The position numbers were made by a program, and so were the translations under genes. From Entophlyctis helioformis (taxonomy: Eukaryota > Chytridiomycota > Chytridiomycetes > Chytridiales > Chytriomycetaceae), in assembly GCA_025526915.1 (NCBI GenBank), contig JAHLKH010000106.1, positions 1 to 64,000 of the forward strand: a stretch of DNA of 64,000 bases, written 5' to 3'. The notes under the pieces are model-generated. The model ran no database searches. It saw only the letters and a list, made by a program, of their open reading frames with translations, and had not been told where the DNA came from. Below are positions 23,408 through 36,900 of the stretch, piece by piece; the first letter of the stretch is position 1; every line of letters starts with the position of its first letter.

Positions 23408-23763
23408 GGCGTGTGTGTGGGTTCAGACGATGCGTGGGCTGGTTTGCTGGTGCTTGAAGACGGGTGTTTGCTGGCGGCGGGTTCAGAGTCAGACGGGCGG
23501 GCTGTCGAGTTGTCGGGCAAGTGCGACGGGCATCGCAGCCTGTAAAAGAGCCGGCGATCGTCAACATGAATCAGCGTGACGCGCTTCCGTTCCTCTGGGT
23601 TCGGGTGCTTTCGAGCGTGAGTCACGCATAAGGTGCGAATGGTTCACGCGACCACGTGTCTGTAAAAAGCGTGTATATTCGATGCGTGTGCACAGAAGGA
23701 AAAGCCAGGGCAGGACGGGGGAGGAAATGATAGGACAGAGCAAGACGGGACAGGATGCAAGCG
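23408..23763. other. PPOx-like upstream / thioesterase 3' region
   Basis: Both neighbours are minus strand. The stretch holds promoter sequence for the PPOx-like gene and the 3' side of the thioesterase gene. Nothing else was recognised. Confidence 0.5.
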
Positions 23764-24666
23764 CTACCACGGCGCTGCGTTGGCCGCAACCAGGCCGGCC
23801 CACTGCTCCTTGGGGATGATAAACAACGACTCGGCCTGCGCATACAGCATCGACTTGCCGCCGACCCACGCACCAAAATCACCACCAGCGGCCGGCTCTC
23901 CAGTGGTCGCCTCGTAAGGCGCCTCGCCGTCGCGCATCTCGGCCTTGAGGTACACCTTGCGGCCCTCGACGCGCGATATCCGCACGCACACGGCCACGGT
24001 GCGGCCGGCGGGCAGCTTGGAGCGGTAGTCGACATGCAGGAACGCCGTGAAGCCGACAAAGCGGCCGCGCGACACGGCGTGGAAGAGGTATCCCATGGTG
24101 TCGTCAAAGATGGCGCCAATGAGGCCGCCGTGCACGACGCCCTGGTGGCCGCACACCATGGAGCCGAGCGAGATGAACATGATGAGCGTCTGGTCGGCGG
24201 CCGAGAAGCCGCCCAGGCCGTACTCGACGCCGCCGTCGCGGAAGAGCAGGCGGCCGCGCAGGAGCGTGCCTTCAATGTCCGTGTTGGTCGTGGACGAGAA
24301 GACGGGCAGGGCGGCATCGTCGTCGGTGTCGTCGTCGCCGGTCGGGCTGGACGGGTCGTCGACCAGCAGCGGGTGGAACGGCGCCCGGATCATGGACGGG
24401 CTCGCCAGCACACGACGCACGAGCGGCAGGTCCTTGACATGCCTGCGCAGGGCGGCGGACGGGTGGTAGTCGGCGCCGGTCGCCGGGGCAAGCGACGTGG
24501 AGATGTGCGGTGGCGAGCGTGGGTTGCGGCTGCGTGTCAACTCGTCGGTGTCTGTGGACGAGCCGCTGGCCCACGACCACAGGGACGAGAAGAAGGCCGA
24601 GACGGCCGAGGGCTGGCTGGACACGGGGACGGTGGTGGATGTGGTGGTGGACGTGGTGGTGGACAT
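23764..24666 (-). CDS. Hotdog-fold acyl-CoA thioesterase (4HBT superfamily, THEM4-like)
   Basis: Single exon, 300 aa from the ATG at 24666. The core GHQGVVHGGLIGAIFDDTMG is the HGG-containing helix of PaaI/THEM4-type hotdog thioesterases, which hydrolyse acyl-CoA esters. Strands before it (EGTLLRGRLLF...YGLGGF) and after it (FTAFLHVDYRSKLPAG, CVRISRVEGRKVYLKAEMRDG) fit the fold. The first 75 residues are Ser/Thr-rich and could hold an organelle-targeting sequence. The frame stays open to 24834 with another ATG at 24747. I chose 24666 because a CATAAGAG TATA-like element sits about 70 bp before it and the VPS4 3' end is close upstream. Confidence 0.8.
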   Translation of the reverse strand: MSTTTSTTTSTTVPVSSQPSAVSAFFSSLWSWASGSSTDTDELTRSRNPRSPPHISTSLAPATGADYHPSAALRRHVKDLPLVRRVLASPSMIRAPFHPLLVDDPSSPTGDDDTDDDAALPVFSSTTNTDIEGTLLRGRLLFRDGGVEYGLGGFSAADQTLIMFISLGSMVCGHQGVVHGGLIGAIFDDTMGYLFHAVSRGRFVGFTAFLHVDYRSKLPAGRTVAVCVRISRVEGRKVYLKAEMRDGEAPYEATTGEPAAGGDFGAWVGGKSMLYAQAESLFIIPKEQWAGLVAANAAPW

Positions 24667-24948
24667 GGCGCTGATTGCGGGTGTGGGGGTGGACGGCGAC
24701 GGCGAGAGATGGACCAAGGGGAAGTCGGCGGCTCTTATGGCCTGCATGCCGCCTCGGTTGGCTGCGGGCCAAGTGCGAATGCGGGCGAATTGTCCGTGCC
24801 GCAGAGGCCGGAGAAATGGATGGCGTGGTGGCACAGACGCTCACGCGATCCCACGCAGTGCCTGCAGTGCCTGCAGTGCCCGCTGTTCCTTGCAGTACCA
24901 GCCGCCCCAGCGTGTCTTTTATTCATCCACACAACGGCCGCGGCGCTC

Positions 24949-27539
<2,591 letters not shown>

Positions 27540-27649
27540 TTGGGTCGCGGCGATTGGCGGCAACCTTGCCCAAGATCTCGACAGCCAGCACAACAACAAC
27601 TCGACAGCCAACAGCCAACACAGCCAGCACACAACAACTACAGCACAAC
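27540..27649. promoter_or_regulatory. 110-bp divergent promoter, VPS4 / thioredoxin
   Basis: The only DNA between two divergent start codons. It is rich in CAACA and CAGCCAACA repeats. No TATA is evident. Co-regulation is possible but not shown. Confidence 0.45.
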
Positions 27650-28380
27650 ATGTCGCTCATCCATGTGTCCTCTGCCGCCGAGTTCGACAAGCTCATCGGG
27701 TCGGCCAAGCTGAGCGTCGTCGACTTTTTCGCCGTGTGGTGCGGGCCGTGCAAGATGGTCGCTCCCCGCTTCGAGGCGCTGGCGGCCAAGTACCCGGGCG
27801 TGCAGTTCCTCAAGGTTGACGTGGACCAGCTGCAGGTGCGTGTCTGTGCTGGTTGTGTCTCGTTGTGTGTGTGTTTACGGCTATAGAGGCAGCAGACAGT
27901 AGACGTAGCAGCAGGCAGGCAGCATCGGAGGCAGCATCGGAGGCGCAATCAAGGCAGCCGGCGCACGCCACACTTGGATGGATGGACAGGCACACACGGC
28001 CAGACAGGCAGACAGGCAGACAGGCAGACAGCTGACACGGCTCGCAACAGGAGGTGTCGGGCAAGATGGGCGTGCGGGCCATGCCGACGTTCCAGTTCTT
28101 CAAGGCCGGCGCCAAGCTCAACGAGGTCGTGGGCGCCGACATCAACAAGGTGGAGCGGCTCGTGGCCGAGCTTGGTGCTGGCGGCGCAGGCTTCCCGGCA
28201 GGCGGCGGCCGCGTGCTTGGGTCTGGGGCCGAGGCGCCCAAGACGGCGGCCAAGGAGAGCGGCGGCGGCCTCGACATTGTGCTGTTTGCCATTGGCGCGC
28301 TCATGATGTACCTGTGGTACTCCAACTCGCTGTCGTCGTGGCTGTACGGCTCGGCCGCGGCGTCGGCGGGATCGCCGTGA
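27650..28380 (+). CDS. Thioredoxin with C-terminal membrane anchor
   Basis: Exons 27650-27835 and 28051-28380, 171 aa, phase-0 intron. Residues 1-105 form a standard thioredoxin: [19 protein letters not shown] with the redox pair CGPC, then [27 protein letters not shown] with the cis-Pro loop. A Gly/Ala-rich linker of about 40 residues leads to one hydrophobic span ([15 protein letters not shown]) and a short tail, so this is probably a tail-anchored protein with the redox domain in the cytosol. Ordinary fungal thioredoxins stop near 105 residues. Target membrane (ER, mitochondrial outer or peroxisomal) is not evident. Confidence 0.9.
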
Positions 28381-28667
28381 GCGAGTGTGTCCTGTGGCTC
28401 TGCTGTCCGATGGCTCTGCTGTCCGACGCCATATGGCCTACGCCGTGGCCAATGCCCAAAGCCTTGCCGCAAGCCACGCACTCGCGCAATAAACATCTCG
28501 CGCTTGCACTCGCCGTCTGGAGCCCGCCCACAGGCAGAGCTGGCCGTGTCTCACGCCGCTGATCGTGGCCCGCAGTCTGGCGTACATGGCTGCACTCGCC
28601 GCATACGAGGTGCCCTCGCCATACACGAGCTGCACTTGCCGCCCAATCTGCGCGTTGCCCTGCATTC

Positions 28668-29708
28668 ATGTCTCACGGCTTGCCCGATGGCCTGCCCGAT
28701 GGCCTGCCCGCGACGCTCGAGCGGCTGGTGCGCCACGGCTCCAAGACGCTCATCAAGGTGCGCTGCCTGCTGGCTGTCTCACGCCGTGCTGGCTGGCTGG
28801 CTGTCTCACACACACGCTCACACTCTTGCTCGGCTGGCTGTCTCACGCACGCCTGCAGGAGGCCCGCGACGCTCTGCTGCACCGCGACCTGCTGCCCGAC
28901 GCCGCCGCCGCCATCGCCCGCTTTGCGGCCACGTCGCCGCTGTGCGCCGCCTTCCAGCCCCGGCTGCGGCTGCTGCACCTGTTCAGCGACCTGCTGCTGG
29001 CCAGGCGAGTCTCGCCTATCGTCTGCCTGCCTGCCTGCCGCTGTCTGTCGCTCGCTTCGTCTGACTATTCGTGTGCTCTCGCCGGGCTGTCTCTCGGCTG
29101 TCTCTCGGCTGTCTCTCGTCTCGCCCACAGCGTCCCGAAGCGCCTGCCGTGGATCGGCCCCGCCCTGGCCGCCCCAACCGCCGCGCTCATGCGCTCGGCC
29201 GCTGACGCCGCGGGCACCGACGCCGCCCACCTGGCCAGCCTGCACAAGCTCGTGGCCATCTGGCGCGCAAAGGCCGCCGTGCCCGACCCACTGCTGGCCG
29301 ACCTCGACCGCATCGTCGCGTCTGCAACCGCCGACTCGACTGGTGCTGCAGACGCTGCAGCCGCCGCACACACTGCACACACTCCAGACGCTGCAGACAC
29401 TGCCGCCCAAGACCGGCCGTCCAGCCAGAGCTTCTCGCTCTCTGCCAGCCAGATTGACGCGTTCTACGGCTCCCACAGACTGCCGGCCGACATGCCTGCC
29501 GGCGTCTTGGTGCACGCAGAGCGAGCCGCAGACGCGCCGGCCTGGACGCCCATCTCGGCGGCTGCTCTTGCCCAGGCTGCGCAGTCGCTGCGATCGGGTT
29601 TGCCAACGCCCGACTCGCCGTCGCAAGAGCCGCCCGACTGGCCCGCCATCTTTGACGATTTCGACTCGTCGCTGCTGGCCTACAAGGACCACCACAACCA
29701 GCAGCACA

Positions 29709-29741
<33 letters not shown>

Positions 29742-30829
29742 TGTTGCAGTCCATGGACGGCCTCGCGAGGTTCGATGCGAATGGGTGGGAGACGGCGTAC
29801 CTGGACGACTGGATGCGGCAGAACAAGCTCAGCAAGACGGTAAACAAGCAGCCGCTGCGCATGGACAGCCATCCGCAAGGCAAGCCGTTGGCTGGTGCTT
29901 CTGCTGCTGCCAAGGAGTCGTGGAAGCGCAGTGCCAGGCACCTGTCGCGGTCTCGGTCTCGGTCTCGGTCTAGATCGCCCGTTCGTTCAAGACGCAGGAG
30001 TAGAAGCAGGAGCAGAAGCAGGAGTAGAAGCAGAAACAGGAGCAGTAGCAGAAGCAGATCACGATCAAAGGGTCGCGGACGTGGCCGTCGTGCACGCCGT
30101 CGCTCCATCACATCGGGCACTTCCGCCTCGGTCTCTTCTCGTTCCCGTTCCCGTTCGCGTTCCCGCTCATCCTCGTCAGACAGCCGCGACCGCCGCGACC
30201 GCCGTCGGGACAGCCGCCCATCTCGCCGCCACAGCCGCTCGCAGTCTCGATCACGGTCACGATCGCGGCCCAGATCGCCCATGCCCATGCGTGACGACGC
30301 GCGCAGCACCAACCGCCAGCCCGCCAGAGTCGGCCCGGCCGTCTCCAACGCCATTCCCAAGACCAGCAGCAGTAGCAGCAGCAGTAACACCAACACCAGC
30401 AAAGCGGCCCCTCTGCCGCCTGCACCAGCTCCATCGCAACCCGTGCAGCACTACTATCCAACGGCAGCCACTGCCATCAATCCGTACTACCATGCAACTC
30501 ACGCTCCGGCCGGTCTGCCAACCGCCTCATGGACGCCGCACGCGCCACACGCGCCACATGCCTACCAGCCGCCCACCTACTACCCACACCCACCACAACC
30601 GCCATCGCTACCGAGCCATGCCCAGCACGCGTACCAGCAGTCATACACCCCACAGCACCCACAGCACCCACAGCCATCCTTCGTTGGCCACTATGCACCG
30701 TCGCAGCCACCGTACTATGCTGGTGCCGTCCCACCGCCACCACCGGCACGACCGGCGCTTCCGCCACCGCCTGGAGCGTGCCAGCGCTGCGGACTGCCCG
30801 GCCACGCTACGCACGAATGCCAATGGTAA
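28668..30829 (+). CDS. CID/SR-rich protein with CCHC zinc knuckle (CHERP/SCAF-like)
   Basis: Exons 28668-28757, 28859-29004 and 29131-30829, 644 aa. The second intron has a GC donor (AG|GCGAGT), the only choice that keeps the Ser-Val-Pro-Lys-Arg junction in phase. The N-terminal 150 residues, with CAAFQPRLRLLHLFSDLLLA, resemble the CTD-interacting domain helix pair of CID proteins such as CHERP. A polyGln tract, a dense Arg-Ser domain (about residues 360-470) and a Pro/His/Tyr-rich tail follow. The last residues hold a CCHC knuckle, CQRCGLPGHATHEC. These features fit a nuclear splicing or 3'-end processing factor. The CID call is moderate and the SR and zinc-knuckle calls are strong. Confidence 0.75.
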
Positions 30830-30970
30830 CCACCACCACCTCCTCCTCTTCCTCTTCCCTCTCACACTACTCCAACTGCACATACATAAAAGGGTCGTAC
30901 GAAGAAGAAGAAAGAGAATCTATTGTTTGTATACTGGTTGGACGGCACACCCACAGCCACACGCACGCTT

Positions 30971-33900
30971 TTACAGAGACACTTTTTTGCGCAGAGACGC
31001 CACGCGACCGCCGCGTGCCTGCTGTTGCTGCTGTTGTTGCTGGTCGAGCAGCTTGGCGCGGCGCGCCTGGCGCTGCTCGCGGAGAAAGGACGAGCCCGGG
31101 TCGATGCGCGCGCCGAACACGAGGGGATCCCAGCCGTGGAAGTATGCGGTAAAGTCGAGGGGTTCGGTGCCCTGGGCGATCCACAGCACGTCGCCGTCGT
31201 TGGTGTCGGTGGTCGTGTCGGCGTCGGTGGCGGGGTCTGCGTGTGTGACGGTGTGTGTAACAGTCGGTTGGGAAGGTGTGGCGGATGGCGATGGCCGCAC
31301 AAAGACGGAGGATGTGCCGGTGGAGCCGTGTGGCCGACTCGACGCCGACGCATCCACAGGGGCAGAAGCAGACGCAGTGGCAGAGGCAGTGGCAGCAAGA
31401 GCGCTCAGGCTGGGCCGCGACAGGCTGCTGGAGCTGCCGCGCCGGTGGCCGGCAAACACGCCGCTCTCTTCCATGGCCAGCGACGCGCGGCGGGCGAGTG
31501 CCGTGAGCGACGACGTGATGGACCGGCGGCTGCTTGGCGGCGATGTTGACGACGATGACGACGTGTCCAGGTTGTTGACGGAGCCGTGGCCGCCATAGGC
31601 AGGGGACGGTGCAGCGATCGACACGACGTCGAATGCCATGGCGGGGCGGGCTTCCGGGATCGCTGGCTGCTGTTGTTGCTGCTGCTGCGGTGGCTGCATG
31701 GCAGGCGGCGGCGGCGCGATCGAGAGCACCGGTGCACGGCCGGTCAAGAACGCCGACGCCGTCTTGGCACCAATGCCCACACCGGTCGTCTGACCGCCAT
31801 TTACAGCGCCACCACCGCGGCGACTCGCACCACGCACAACCGGCTCAAAGACGGCGTATCGCCCGTCGTCCAGCCGCTCAAGCCACACCTCGACGCTCTT
31901 GCGCGTCAGCTTGCGCACGACATCCGATGCCGCGTCGCCCGTCCACACAAACACCTTGTGCGGCGCGCCCGGGTCGAGGATGACGCACGTGTCGGGCAAG
32001 AGGTCCGTCTGTGCCACGGCGCCGGTGAGCTCCTCGACCAGGAAATAGCCCTGCGAGCACGAGCAGCGGAGCACGCGCGGCGGCCGCGTGTAGTAGAACT
32101 CGACGCCCGGTGCGTAGACGGTGCGGCCGCCGAGCAGGCGCCAAAAGGCTCGCGGCTCCAGTTTCTCGGCCACGGCTTCGTACGTGAGCAGCGCTTGGCC
32201 GCTGCCGTCCGTCTCCGCCGCCTCCCCGTCTCTCTCTCTGTCTCTGTCCATGAGACTGCCACGGCTGCCACGACCGCCGTTCTCGTCGTCGTCGTCGCTG
32301 TCCGCGTACGTCGTCTCGGCCACGGGCGACCCGACGCCATCGATTTCATACTGCTCGCTAAACGACAGCACCATCTCGACCACGAGGCGTGCACGGCGAC
32401 ACTCGTCCTTGGACGCGCCCTTGCCCATCCACAGATAGTTGCGTGAACCACTGACATTGCCACTGCCATTGCCAGTGCCCGTCGACTGCACCAGAAAACA
32501 GTCGCGCGAGACGAGCGACGCAGCCGTCGCCGGCACCTGCACCGCGCGCGTCGTCTTGTACCGTGCATCGGTGCGGATATGGAACACTGTCGTCTCGCCC
32601 GCATTACCACCACGCTCACGCGAGTCAGCGAGCCGTTGCAGCCAGTCGGCGCGACTGCCGGACCGCAGCACGCACAGGTTATCGAGGTGCGCAAGGAGGG
32701 CGATGGGTTCCTTGCCCTGCTCGAGCGTCACGAGCCGCACGGGCGAGTTGTACATGGTCTGCACGAGGTGCTCCATCTCGGCCTGGGTCTTGAGCTTGAA
32801 CGTCGAGTATGCAAGCCGCGAGGCGTGGCGGCCTTGCCAAAAGTACACGACGCACTCGAGGACGGGGGCGGGCCCGTCGTCGTCGGCGTCTGACATGGAC
32901 CCATCATCATCATCGCCGTCGTCTTGGTCTGTGTAGGCACCATCATCGCCATCATCGTCATAGTCGTTGTCGTTGTCGGTGTCGTGGGTGTACGAGACGG
33001 CCGACGAGCGCGACGGACTGTACTCGCTGCGACTGGTGCGGCTATGAGCGTGACGGACGCTCGCCGCATCACCATTATCGTCCAAGTCCGAGTCCATGTC
33101 CATGTCGCGATCGCCGCTCTCTGCGCCACGCCGCCGTTCGCCAGCAGCCGTCGGCGTGACATCCGATCTTGCGTCCACGTCACTGCCGTTGCCCGCATCC
33201 GTCTCGGTCTCTACATCAGCAGCAGCCGACGACGACGACGACGCGGGCGGCTGTCCCGCAGAGGCACCAGCAGGCGACGGCCGCAGCGAGCGCGACCGCC
33301 CACGGCCGACAACGCGCTCCATGGTATCGACGCGGTACACGCACAGGAACACGTACGCGTCGTGCGTGAAAAAGTGTCCACGCTCGCCCTCGGGCAGCTG
33401 CACAAAGCGGCCGCGGTTGTACACAAAGCACGTGAACGCTTGCAGGAGCCGGTTGGCGTGGTCAATGGTCTCTTCGATCATGAGACCGTCGTAGTCGACC
33501 GTCGGCGGCGGCGCGTACAGTGCCTTGACATCGACCTTGATTTTGGATTTCGGCGGCTCGGACGAAGAGGAGGAGGAGCCGGTGGTGGGGTTTGCGGCGG
33601 CAGTGGAAGCGGCGTGGCCTGATGCGATGGTGTGCACGTCGGCCCAGTTGAGATGGTCGATCGACGCGGCGTCCCAGTCGGTGAAGCGCAGCTTGAAGAT
33701 CTCGGGCTCGTGCTGGTCGATGCATTTGACCAGACCGACCCACGACGGGCGGTCTCTGGACGCGACAACCTTCTGCTCAATGCAAGCGATGCCACGTCAG
33801 CCCACCGAAACACTCTACACACTCACACGCACAAACACAACAACTATACATCAACAACACGTACAGCTAGGAGCTCGGTCGCCATCGCGCGCAGTTGCGG

Positions 33901-36900
33901 CCACGCGTTCTTGCCGATCCACAGAAACAGCTCGACGCCTGCATCGAGCACATAGCAGCCGTCCGAGACAAGCACCGACCGGCGGATGACCTGCGCCGCC
34001 ACAATATGGCTCTCGAGCTCGGGGGCCATTTTCGGGAACACGCGGTACAGCCTGTGCGGCGCCATGCCCAGCGCCTCGAAGCGCCGTGCGTCTCTGTCGG
34101 CCTCGTCGCCATCCGCATCGGCATCACCGTCCGCAGCAGCTTCGGCTTCGGCTTCGGCATCCTCCCGCGTGCGCTCGCCGCCCAGGATTTCCCAGAACCG
34201 CGGCACCTCGTCCCACTCGTCCATCTCGACAAAATGCGCGCGGCCGACACGCTCGAGCCGGTTAAGGCGGTTGCACACCATGCGGCCCTTGGCCCGGTGC
34301 TGCAACGCCGAAGCCGAGCCGTTCCACTGGAAGATCTCGAGGCCCCAGTCGAGGATGTACACAGCGTCGGATTTGAGGGACCAGTAACCGGGCTCGACGA
34401 GACAGAGGCAGAGATTGCTGCGGCCGTAGACCTTGTACAGACGCAGTGGGTATCGCTTTTCTTGCGCGGCAAACAGCCCCGACTCGGCGGCGTGGCTCTC
34501 GTCTTCGAGCACGAGGTCGGCAAAGAGCGTCTGGAACTCGGCCGACTCTTCGCCTTCCGCCTGTCACGTGGACACCACGATCACGTCAGTCGGTAGCCAG
34601 ACACGCACAGATACACAAGCACAGACACAAGCACAGACACAGACATACCTCGCGCTGGATGCGGCAGGTTGCACCGATCCAGTTGCGCAGGCCGACCGAG
34701 TACATGGCGACACAAAACTTCTTGTCCATCTCAGCCCGCGACCCGATCCACGTGTAAATCTCGTGGCTCAGGCCATCGGCATCGGCATCTGCATCCGCAC
34801 CATCATCCACGCGATCATCCACATCACTCTGCTGGCCACGGCTGCGACTGCGACGGCGGGATGCGGTGACAAGCACGATATAGGCATCGGCGACACAGAA
34901 ATGGCCGAGAGCGTCGGCGTCGACGAGGGTGGGAGTGAATGCCTCGATGCGGAACACGGTGATGCCCTCGTGGCTGGCCAGGTGGGCGGGAAACACGTCC
35001 GAGTAGTCGAGGTTGTGCATGCGGTGCTGGGCAGGGTTGAGCCACTTGTTGGCGGTGGCAGCCGAGCCGGCAGGACTGGCAACAGCAGCCGTGTCGCCTG
35101 TCCCAGCAGCAGCAGCATGCGTGGCGGACGCGACGCTTGATGCACGGCCCCTCCCTGCACCAGGCTCGGCCAGTGACGAAGAAGAGGACGAGGTGGAGGA
35201 CGAGGCGGGTCGCGGCTCGGACTGGGAGCGCTCGGCAAAGCGCAGCAGCTCAATCTGGCGCACGACCGAGGTGCGCGACTCGCGCTCCATGTGCGCCTCA
35301 CGGGCGTCATCGACGGCCTGGGCCGACACGACTGACGCGGACGCGGACGAGGACGAGGACCGGCCGAGCGCGCCAAAGCCTCTCGACACGATCATGGAGT
35401 TGAGGGCCGAGATAAAGACGGAGCCCTGCTCGCGGCGCAGCTGGTCTTCGCGCTGGGCCTGCTCGGGCGACGTGGTGGAGCGGCGGGCGGACACGAACAC
35501 GTCCGAGTCCGGCAGGGCGGGCGGCGGGCCGAAATCGACGCCGTAAAACTCTGCCGACTGGAGCACCTGGCGCGTCGGGGGCGAGGGCCGCAGATGCATG
35601 GCGCCATGGTGGCCGAGATGCTTTGTTTGAAAGTGGGCGTGAGCGTGATGGTGCGCGTTGTGGTGTGCGTGCAGATACGCAAAAGAAGACGAGGCAGAGG
35701 TAGGGGTGAGTACGGGGGACGTGGGGGAGGAGGGGCCGGGCGAGTCGGCGGAGCCGGGAGTGAAGAGGGAGGAGATGGAGCGGATGAGGGAGTTGACGGG
35801 GTTCCAGAGCAGCGATCCGGTGGAGATGAATGCGGCCTCTGCGGCGGGGCCGGGGAGGGGCGGGCGGCCGTTCATGGCGGCGGACGAGCCCATGCCGTAC
35901 GTGGCGAATCCTCCGTTGTTGGGATTGTTGTAAGAGGACTGGGCAGCGATCACCGAGCGGACGTGGCCATTGCCACTTGTGCCATTCCCACTGGTGCTAC
36001 TGGTGCCATTGCTGCCACTGGTGCCGTAGCCGTGTGCAGCCACAGCACCGGTGATGATGCGCGAGGACGTGGTGGTTCTGGATGGCGCCGTGGCGTTGAA
36101 GCTGTTGCGCTTGGACCTGAACGACTGAGAGTGCGAGTGCGAGTGCGACTGTGATGAGATGGAGCCGTGGCGGACGACGCCCGAGTGGCTCGCACGGCCG
36201 GTAAAGGACACGACGGAGCGTCTGTGGGCGAGGGCCGGGAGGCCGCTGCTGGTAGGAGTGGTGGTGCTCGTAGGAGTGCTCGTAGTGGTGCCATTGGCAA
36301 GCGACAGCGACGACAGCGACGAGTGCGACGAGTGCGACGAGTGCGACGAGAGTGGCGACAAGCCAGACGGGCCAGCAGAGAGCAGCAGGGCCGGCGGCGG
36401 CGGTGCGGGCGGCGGCACAGCAGATGCTTGTGCTTGTGGTTGTGCTTGTGCTTGTGGGTCGCTGCTCGATGTGGCCATCGTCGAGGTGGCCGACGTGGAC
36501 GCCATCCGGTGGTGCGAGAGGCTGGCTGGTGCGTGGCTGTCGGTGCTGTGGGTGCTGTGGGTGCTGTGGGTGCTGTTGGACGGCGGGGCTCTGCGGCGGC
36601 TCTTGGCGGCTCGGCGCGGGCTGGCGGCAGCGGTTGTGGGACGAGAGTGTCGAGGGTCGCTGCTGCTGGGAGAGTGCCTGCTGCTGGAGAGTGTCGCTGG
36701 AGCAGAGTGCCCAACGACGCCTGCGGCTCGACGTCGCTCAAATTTGCACTTTGGCTCGTTGGCTCTTGGCTCGTTGGCTCTTGGCTCACTGCGCGTCGCC
36801 TTGTGCGTGGCCTGGCCTTGTGTGGCCTTGTGCACGCGCCACGCGCCACTCGCCCATCCATCTGCCACCATCTGCCACCATCTGCCACCATCTGCCAACT

